A stretch of DNA of 64,000 bases, taken from positions 248,001 through 312,000 of the forward strand of contig CAVSCR010000007.1 in NCBI GenBank assembly GCA_963726575.1, given 5' to 3'. Positions 59,018 to 64,000 of the stretch are shown one piece after another. Below the pieces are notes generated by a model. The model did not search any database. It saw only the letters and a program-made list of their open reading frames with translations, and was not told the origin of the DNA. Source of the stretch: CAVSCR01 sp963726575 (lineage in GTDB: Bacteria > Actinomycetota > Actinomycetes > JAHEKZ01). The translations under genes and the position numbers were made by a program. Positions within the stretch are counted from its first letter, which is position 1; each line of letters begins with the position of its first letter.

Positions 59018-59406
59018 TGTTCGGCCGGGCCGGTGACCGAGACCCGAAGGTCCGGCAGGTGAAGCATCCCGAGTGAGATGCCGGGGGCGTTCACGCGAAC
59101 GGTCACCGTGGTGTCGGAGCGCTGAGTGGACACCTCTGATCCGCGCGGGGCACGGGCGCGAATCGCGCTGGTGACCACGTCCGCCGTCTCGCCCCGCGCG
59201 GCCAGCCGGGCGCCCACCTGTGCGGCGTCCAACGCTCGGAGCCGGATGGCCAGCTCCCCGACCCCGGCCAGCGCCCCAGTGACCAGCAACACGAGGCTGA
59301 GCAGCGCGATCGCGAGCTCGGCGGTGACCATCCCCGTCTCGCCCGTGAGGGCGGCCGGCGTGAACCGACCGCCCTCGGCGTCGTCAGAAGATGGCCGACA
59401 ACGCAT
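59014..59406 (-). CDS. TadE family pseudopilin-like protein (Rv3655c-like)
   Basis: 130 residues from ATG 59406, overlapping the Flp gene by 23 nt. MVTAELAIALLSLVLLVTGAL around residues 26-46 is the TadE class III prepilin helix, with GETG before it as the processing region. The Glu five residues after the presumed cleavage site (TAE) is characteristic. The C-terminal beta-rich part has no Cys. It would be a minor pilin. The ATG is the only one before the motif, but a later start cannot be excluded. Confidence 0.85.
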   Translation of the reverse strand: MRCRPSSDDAEGGRFTPAALTGETGMVTAELAIALLSLVLLVTGALAGVGELAIRLRALDAAQVGARLAARGETADVVTSAIRARAPRGSEVSTQRSDTTVTVRVNAPGISLGMLHLPDLRVSVTGPAEQ

Positions 59407-59572
59407 GGACGATGACCTGCTTCAGCAGATTGATCACCGTGTCACTCGTCAGAATCGTGTACAGAATCCCGCCGAAGCTGCAGGCGGCCACGGTGCCGAC
59501 CGCGTACTCCGCCGTGGTCATGCCGTCGTCTGCGCGCAGCACTGCGGCCACCCGCGCCCTCATCCGTCGCAT
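59384..59572 (-). CDS. Flp-type/DUF4244 pilin-like protein
   Basis: 62 residues from the ATG at 59572 (GGAG, 6-nt spacer). A basic leader is followed by DDGMTTAEYAVGTVAACSFGGILYTIL, the Flp-type pilin helix with the Gly-Met processing site and Glu5-Tyr6 of mature Flp pilins. This small protein (Rv3656c/DUF4244) is the candidate major pilin subunit. It follows a 142-nt gap after tadC, probably with its own promoter or an attenuating hairpin. Confidence 0.88.
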   Translation of the reverse strand: MRRMRARVAAVLRADDGMTTAEYAVGTVAACSFGGILYTILTSDTVINLLKQVIVHALSAIF

Positions 59573-59591
59573 GTATCGCTCCCATGGTGGT

Positions 59592-59607
59592 GCCGGCAAC
59601 GGCCGGC
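59592..59607 (-). other. Hairpin ahead of the Flp-like gene
   Basis: GCCGGC repeated around a 4-nt loop makes a 6-bp stem in the 142-nt gap between tadC and the pilin gene. It could partly terminate transcription or stabilise the pilin mRNA so that the pilin is made in excess over the machine. No T-run. Confidence 0.35.
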
Positions 59608-59714
59608 GCGATCCCCGGAGTCGAGGTGACCGAACCCTGGCGAACCCGACCGTGCGACGCGTCCCGCGAAGAAGCCGTTGGGGATCGGTCGCTTGCGGCG
59701 ATGAGGTGTGGACA

Positions 59715-60464
59715 TCAGCCGAACACGCCGTGCAGCAATCCGACGACGACCGGCACGATCCCGATCAGCACGAAAGCGGGGAGGAAGCACGCACCGAGAG
59801 GTAGCGCGCTGCGGACGCCGACTCGGCCGGCACGTTCGCGCCATGCCGCACGCTGCGCAGCTCGTAGGTCCGATGCCAGGGCGATCAGTGCGGGAGCGGC
59901 TGGTGCACCGGTTGCCGTGCTGCGGCGAAAGACAGCCGCTACCGGTTCCAGGTCGAGCGGGGTACCGGCCCACGCCTCGTCCAACGACGCCCCGGTCGCG
60001 AGGGCCCGCGCCGCTTTCGTCAGGTCGGGTCCCACCCCGGGCCCGACCGCCTGACCGACCGCTGCCAGGCCGCCCTCGGTGGTGGCTCCGGCGAGCAGCG
60101 CAGCTGCCAGCAGGTCCGCCGCCAGCGGTAGGTCCAGTGCCCTTCGCTCTGCCTGCCGCACCTGAGCGCCTGACGGCAGTCGGGACAGCCAACGGCCGCC
60201 GAACCACGTCGTCAGGATCCCGGCCAAGAGGCCGACGGGAAACGCGACGAGCAAGACAACGGCCAGACCGGCCAGAAGTGCCACTGGCCAGGTCCACTCC
60301 TTCGACACCCGCCAGCTCGGTCGAGCATCGTCGGTGCCCGCTGCAACACCCGACGTCGCAAGGAGACGCCGAAGTCGTCCGCGGGCGCTCGCCCTGAGTC
60401 CCGCACCCGACGAGAACGCCAGTGCCGTGGCCAACGCTCCCAGCACCACGGAGCCGACCATCAC
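59715..60464 (-). CDS. tadC: Type II secretion F-domain protein (TadC-like)
   Basis: 249 residues. Membrane segments near the N-terminus, in the middle (WPVALLAGLAVVLLVAFPVGLLAGI) and at the end (ALPLGACFLPAFVLIGIVPVVVGLL). The T2SSF domain includes LPLAADLLAAALLAGATTEGGLAAVG and the RVGVRSALPLGACFLPAF segment of the TadC group. It sits in the inner membrane as platform with TadB. The ATG overlaps the tadB stop by 4 nt. Confidence 0.9.
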   Translation of the reverse strand: MMVGSVVLGALATALAFSSGAGLRASARGRLRRLLATSGVAAGTDDARPSWRVSKEWTWPVALLAGLAVVLLVAFPVGLLAGILTTWFGGRWLSRLPSGAQVRQAERRALDLPLAADLLAAALLAGATTEGGLAAVGQAVGPGVGPDLTKAARALATGASLDEAWAGTPLDLEPVAAVFRRSTATGAPAAPALIALASDLRAAQRAAWRERAGRVGVRSALPLGACFLPAFVLIGIVPVVVGLLHGVFG

Positions 60465-61198
60465 CTCACCATCGGCTCAGCAGTTCGGGCCAGACGTCGC
60501 ACCCAGAGCAGTCCGGCGCCATCCAGCAACAGTCCCAAGAGCAGACATGCCAGGCCGTAGGGGGTCGCAAGGAGAACATGCCAAGGGCGGGCACCGAGCA
60601 GAGCCCCCATTCCGAGACCTACGAGGGGCAGCCCGGCCAGCATCCGGGCAGTGGCACGTGGAGCGGACAGCGCGGCGGCCACCTCACGCGCGACGTCGTC
60701 CTCGGCCCGGATCACACCGGCAACGCGCTGCAGCCCCGTGGCCAATCCCGCGCCTGACGTCAGGCTGATGCTCCAGCAGGCCGCGACACCGCCGAGGGCG
60801 TCCCACCCGGGCCGTCGCGCCAGCGACCTCAGCATCGCGGCCACGTCAGCGCCCAGGACGGCGGCGCGGCCAGCCTGGAGAAGTGGCTGATCGCCCGCCT
60901 CGGCCCCGGCTCGCCGCAGGGCCAGCACCGGCGGCTGTCCGACTGACAGCTCTGCCGCGAGTGTGTCGACGAACACCAAACACCGGCGACGTCCGGCGAT
61001 CGCTCGAGCGCGTGGCGTATCGGTGCGCAGAGCTCGGAGTCGATCGCGTATTGCATCCGCACGCCTGCGCGCGGCGTTCGTCTGCGGTCCGTCGCGGAGC
61101 GCGGCCAGTCGGGCCGCGGCGCCGAACCGACGTCCGGCGAGGGAGGCAAGTGATGCCGCGACTGCAGCGACCCACAGATGCGCGGCCACGTCGGTCAC
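60461..61198 (-). CDS. tadB: Type II secretion F-domain protein (TadB-like)
   Basis: 245 residues with a T2SSF domain: FVDTLAAELSVGQPPVLALRRAGAEAG and ISLTSGAGLATGLQRVAGVIRAEDDVAREVAAALSAPRATARMLAGLPLVG, typical of TadB/Rv3658c. It begins with an N-terminal membrane segment and ends with a hydrophobic pair. Overlaps tadA by 4 nt upstream and tadC by 4 nt downstream. Confidence 0.9.
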   Translation of the reverse strand: MTDVAAHLWVAAVAASLASLAGRRFGAAARLAALRDGPQTNAARRRADAIRDRLRALRTDTPRARAIAGRRRCLVFVDTLAAELSVGQPPVLALRRAGAEAGDQPLLQAGRAAVLGADVAAMLRSLARRPGWDALGGVAACWSISLTSGAGLATGLQRVAGVIRAEDDVAREVAAALSAPRATARMLAGLPLVGLGMGALLGARPWHVLLATPYGLACLLLGLLLDGAGLLWVRRLARTAEPMVR

Positions 61199-62352
61199 GC
61201 CGCAGTGGTGAGCGCGCTCTGGAGTGCTCTACAGCCGGGTCCTGCCGTGACGCCCTCGGAGTCGAAGTACAACGCCGGAGCAACCTGAGCCGATGCGTCT
61301 GTGCCACGTTGGACGACGCCCACCTCGCTGATCCGACGTCGTCCCGCACGACGCACGACGTGCACGACGAACTCGACGCCGGCGCATACCTGGCTGTGCA
61401 CCGCCTCTCGAGGCATGCCGGCAGCGGTTGCCAGCGCCTCGAGTCGTGCCGGAAGTGACTCCGGCGCATTCGCGTGGACGGTGCCGCACCCTCCTTCGTG
61501 ACCGGTGTTGAGGGCGGCCAGGAGGTCAACCACCTCGGCGCCTCTGACCTCGCCGACGACGAGGCGATCTGGACGCATCCGTAACGCCTGCTTGACCAGG
61601 TCGCGAACGGTGACGACTCCGGCACCCTCGACGTTCGCGTTCCTCGCCTGCAGTCGGAGCACGTGGGGATGCATCGGTGCGAGCTCTGCCGTGTCCTCGA
61701 CGACCACGATGCGCTGCGACTCCGGTACGAGTGCCAGGAGCGCACCGAGCACCGTCGTCTTTCCGCAACCGGTCCCACCCGTGACGAGGAACGACTTTCG
61801 GGCCGTGATGATGGCGCGCAACCAGTCGGCCCCCTGCTCGGTGACCGACCCGGCCGCCACCAGGTCGTCGAGACCGAACCCACGGCGTGCGGGCATCCGC
61901 AACGACAGCAGGGGCTGCTCCGACACCGGGGGCAGCACGGCGTGGAGGCGGACGCCGTCGGGGAGCCGGGCGTCGACGAAGGGAACGGCCTGGTCGAGCC
62001 GGCGACCGGCGGCCGCGGCAAGACGTTGAGCCAGACGCCCCACGCTGAGAGCGTCGGAGAACGCAACATCGACGCGCTCCAGCCCCAGGCCACGGTCGAC
62101 CCAGACCTCGTCAGCTCCATTGACCAGGATGTCCGTGACGCCCGGGTCGGTGGCCAACCTGGTGAGTGGTCCGAGACCCACGAGGTCGCTGCGCACGGTC
62201 TCGACGAGCGCCAGCACCGAATCATCACCCAGTACTCGCCCCGACGACGCGAGAGCCTCGCGCACCGACGCAATGGTCGGCGGCGCACCCGTGGCCAGGA
62301 GTCGATCTCTGACCTCCTGCACGACGTCGGACGCCAACGTCACCGTCATCAC
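61195..62352 (-). CDS. tadA: Secretion/pilus ATPase TadA (CpaF-like)
   Basis: 385 residues. N-terminal domain LGPLTRLATDPGVTDILVNGADEVWVDRGLGLERVD is the CpaF/TadA signature. Walker A VTGGTGCGKTTVLGALL, Asp box IVVVEDTAELAP, Walker B LRMRPDRLVVGEVRGAEVVDLL, and His box NTGHEGGCGTVHAN are all intact. It is the hexameric motor for pilus assembly or secretion (Rv3659c type, TIGR03819). It overlaps the CpaE-like gene by 4 nt. A motor for either extension or both directions; no retraction ATPase is present. Confidence 0.96.
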   Translation of the reverse strand: MMTVTLASDVVQEVRDRLLATGAPPTIASVREALASSGRVLGDDSVLALVETVRSDLVGLGPLTRLATDPGVTDILVNGADEVWVDRGLGLERVDVAFSDALSVGRLAQRLAAAAGRRLDQAVPFVDARLPDGVRLHAVLPPVSEQPLLSLRMPARRGFGLDDLVAAGSVTEQGADWLRAIITARKSFLVTGGTGCGKTTVLGALLALVPESQRIVVVEDTAELAPMHPHVLRLQARNANVEGAGVVTVRDLVKQALRMRPDRLVVGEVRGAEVVDLLAALNTGHEGGCGTVHANAPESLPARLEALATAAGMPREAVHSQVCAGVEFVVHVVRRAGRRRISEVGVVQRGTDASAQVAPALYFDSEGVTAGPGCRALQSALTTAA

Positions 62353-63497
62353 AGCAGCGCCTCATCGGTGACGAACGAGTCGAGCAGGGCTCGACAGCAC
62401 TGCGCCAGTGGCCCTCGACCTCCCGTGGCGGGCGGCACACCATGTTCTTCCTGCTCGTCGCGGCGAGGCTCAGGGTCGAGCCACAGCCATTGGTCCACTC
62501 CGGCCGCTGCACCGACGTCGCCCCCGTCCAGGCCGGCCGGCGCCGGTCCTCTGACAACAAGGCACACCTGATCAGTCGGCACACCGATGCTGCGCACCAG
62601 GCGTCCGGCGGCGACAGCCGCGCGGACCCGGGCCGGTGTCACCACGATCAAGTGCTGCAACCGACTCAGCACCTCGGCGTCCAGCGGCAGTCGCCGCGGC
62701 AGGTCGATGACCACCAGGTCACTGGCCCGCTGACCTGCCTCGAGCACGGCGGCGAACACCGGAGCCGAGGGGCTGTTGGTGGTCGGCTGGTCGCGCCGCC
62801 ACGTGATGACCGGAACCGACGCGGGACTCGGCAGGACACTGCGCAGCGCGGCACCGTCGACCCGGCCGCGGGCGTCCCCCAGATCCTCCCAATGCGCCCC
62901 GAGCACATCGTCGCCTCCGAGCAACACGTCGAGACCGGCGCCGATCGGATCGAGGTCGATGAGCAACGGCTGCTGCCCGGCGCGCGCCGCAGCGATCGCG
63001 AGTGCCGCGGCAAGTGTGCTGGCGCCGGCACCGCCGCAGCCACCGACCACGGCCACGACCGGCGCTCGCACCGCCACATCGCCTTCGGACAACCGGTCGG
63101 CGAGCCACGGCTCGGCCTGGGGGAGCTGCGCCACGTGGTCGGCGCCGAGCTCGACGGCCACCCGCCACGGGGCTGCGTCGTCACCGTCGCTGCACACCAC
63201 TACGACACCGGGGCGACGCGTCACGCGACGCGAGACGAGCAGGGAGCCGACGTCCGCACTCACGAGGACCAAGCGCGGCTGGGACCACTGACCGACCAGC
63301 GCATCGACGTCGACGTCGACCACCTCGGCGCCCGCGGTGTCGGCGAGGCGGCGCACAGCAACGGTCAGCTCAGCGTCGGAGCTCGCCAGCACCGCGCCTC
63401 CCGTGATGGTCCCTTCGCGTGTCCATGGGGTGGCGGCTGCTGGCACAGCGCGCAGACGGGAACGATCGATCGGGTTGGACACAGCGAAGAGCGACAC
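62349..63497 (-). CDS. CpaE-like/septum-site-determining (Ssd) ParA-family protein
   Basis: 382 residues from GTG 63497 with GGGAGG 4 nt upstream; the GTG 12 nt upstream is less likely. An N-terminal receiver-like domain (LASSDAELTVAVRRLADTAGAEVVDVD) precedes a MinD/ParA ATPase: VVAVVGGCGGAGASTLAAALA (deviant Walker A, GGCGGAGAST), LLIDLDPIGAGLDVLLGG, and DLVVIDLPRRL. Rv3660c of M. tuberculosis (Ssd) is in this position and was reported to affect septum formation; in Caulobacter CpaE directs the pilus to the pole. It may place the Tad machine or couple it to division. First gene of the operon. Confidence 0.9.
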   Translation of the reverse strand: MSLFAVSNPIDRSRLRAVPAAATPWTREGTITGGAVLASSDAELTVAVRRLADTAGAEVVDVDVDALVGQWSQPRLVLVSADVGSLLVSRRVTRRPGVVVVCSDGDDAAPWRVAVELGADHVAQLPQAEPWLADRLSEGDVAVRAPVVAVVGGCGGAGASTLAAALAIAAARAGQQPLLIDLDPIGAGLDVLLGGDDVLGAHWEDLGDARGRVDGAALRSVLPSPASVPVITWRRDQPTTNSPSAPVFAAVLEAGQRASDLVVIDLPRRLPLDAEVLSRLQHLIVVTPARVRAAVAAGRLVRSIGVPTDQVCLVVRGPAPAGLDGGDVGAAAGVDQWLWLDPEPRRDEQEEHGVPPATGGRGPLAQCCRALLDSFVTDEALL

Positions 63498-63714
63498 GGT
63501 TCCTCCCACGACGTGGTGCCGACGCGTCGACGGACCCGACCACGCACACAGGCAGCAGTCGATGCCCGTGCGTGGTCATGTGGACAGGCCGCTACTCGTC
63601 GACGTTGGGGACGCTGGTGGCGAGCAGGTGTCGACGGGGACAGCACAGGTTGAACCTCGCCCCAACGATGGGTGCACCTCGGCACGGCGCCCCGCAGGCG
63701 GAGGGTTGACGACC

Positions 63715-63720
63715 TACCCT
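63715..63720 (+). promoter_or_regulatory. -10 element TACCCT for a leaderless start at 63727
   Basis: TACCCT ends 6 nt before the GTG at 63727 with no ribosome-binding site. The divergent space (63498-63726) also must hold the CpaE-operon promoter, which I cannot pick out. Confidence 0.5.
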
Positions 63721-63726
63721 GACGAG

Positions 63727-64000
63727 GTGGAACCACGCGTTGCCGCGTTCTTCGATCTCGACAAGACGATCATCGCCAAGTCGAGCTCGCTGGCGTTCAG
63801 CCGCCCGTTCTACAAGAGCGGCCTGATCAACCGCCGCGCGGTCATGCGCAGCGCGTACGCGCAGTTCGTGTACCTCGCGGGCGGCGCGGACCACGACCAG
63901 ATGGAACGGATGCGGGCGTACCTGCAGGAGCTCTGCGCCGGATGGCCGGTCGAACAGGTCCGCTCAGTCGTCGCCGAGACGCTGCACGAATTGATCGACC
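63727..64000 (+). CDS. HAD-IB family phosphatase (Rv3661-like), 3' end outside window
   Basis: The first 91 residues are in the window, from the GTG at 63727. Motif I is VAAFFDLDKTIIAKSSSLAF (nucleophile Asp10, Asp12), followed by RPFYKSGLINRRAVMRSAYAQFVYLAGGADHDQME, typical of the actinobacterial SerB-like HAD-IB proteins (TIGR01490 group). They hydrolyse phosphomonoesters; some act on phosphoserine or lysophospholipids. In M. tuberculosis Rv3661 takes the same divergent place next to Rv3660c, supporting the synteny. Leaderless start. Confidence 0.9.
   Translation, partial: MEPRVAAFFDLDKTIIAKSSSLAFSRPFYKSGLINRRAVMRSAYAQFVYLAGGADHDQMERMRAYLQELCAGWPVEQVRSVVAETLHELID

Noticed and set aside
1..64000. 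Hidden defence system, prophage or biosynthetic cluster
   Set aside because: I looked for integrases, transposases, toxin-antitoxin pairs, restriction genes and PKS/NRPS domains and found none; the unknown genes are scattered singletons.

Overview
The window is a high-GC chromosomal segment of an actinobacterium. Evidence for this is mycothiol-type DinB/MDMPI proteins, many genes that start directly downstream of a TANNNT box with no room for a leader, a GlnR-like nitrogen box, an actinobacterial c-di-AMP (ydaO) riboswitch, and a right end in the same order as the Mycobacterium tuberculosis Rv3644c-Rv3661 neighbourhood (holB, topA, helicase, Tad genes, HAD phosphatase). I see no phage, transposase, integrase or CRISPR array. 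The genus cannot be fixed from the sequence.

Left third (1-31 kb) is metabolic and accessory. It runs from a META-domain lipoprotein, DmpA-type peptidase and HAD-IIA phosphatase, through an MDMPI protein and a ferredoxin/ferredoxin-reductase pair, to a secreted clan-A glycoside hydrolase under a c-di-AMP riboswitch. Then come a methyltransferase, a DinB protein, a flavin amine oxidase, a sulfotransferase-like protein and a nitrogen block (gltB-gltD-amt). Further on are pirin, a GNAT enzyme, a Pro-rich membrane protein, a serine hydrolase, a heterodimeric ABC exporter, and small enzymes (prolyl-iminopeptidase-like, DJ-1/PfpI, SnoaL, VOC).

Middle (31-46 kb) holds a secreted acidic repeat protein, a ChrB-domain protein, a broken TIGR01777-type epimerase, and a debranching-enzyme-like glucosidase that overlaps a convergent GT4 glycosyltransferase. 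It also has a beta-propeller lipoprotein, a DHFR-like reductase, three GNAT enzymes, an Smr protein, a large secreted M36 (fungalysin) protease, a UPF0158 protein and tRNA-Thr(CGU).

Right third (46-64 kb) is conserved core: a secreted TAP-like hydrolase translationally coupled to holB and tmk, topA, a methyltransferase, an H+-pyrophosphatase (hppA), an MrfA/SftH-like DEAD/DEAH helicase, and a Tad/Flp-like pilus or secretion operon (CpaE-TadA-TadB-TadC-Flp-TadE-TadE-like). The window ends inside a HAD-IB phosphatase.

Two window-wide patterns stand out. First, at least six genes carry an apparent single-base frameshift, including the Lys-rich tail of topA; this points to indel errors in the assembly or to recent decay, and should be settled before any of these are called pseudogenes. 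Second, a TANNNT element lies exactly 6 nt before GTG/ATG for several genes, including a divergent pair whose starts are only 37 bp apart.
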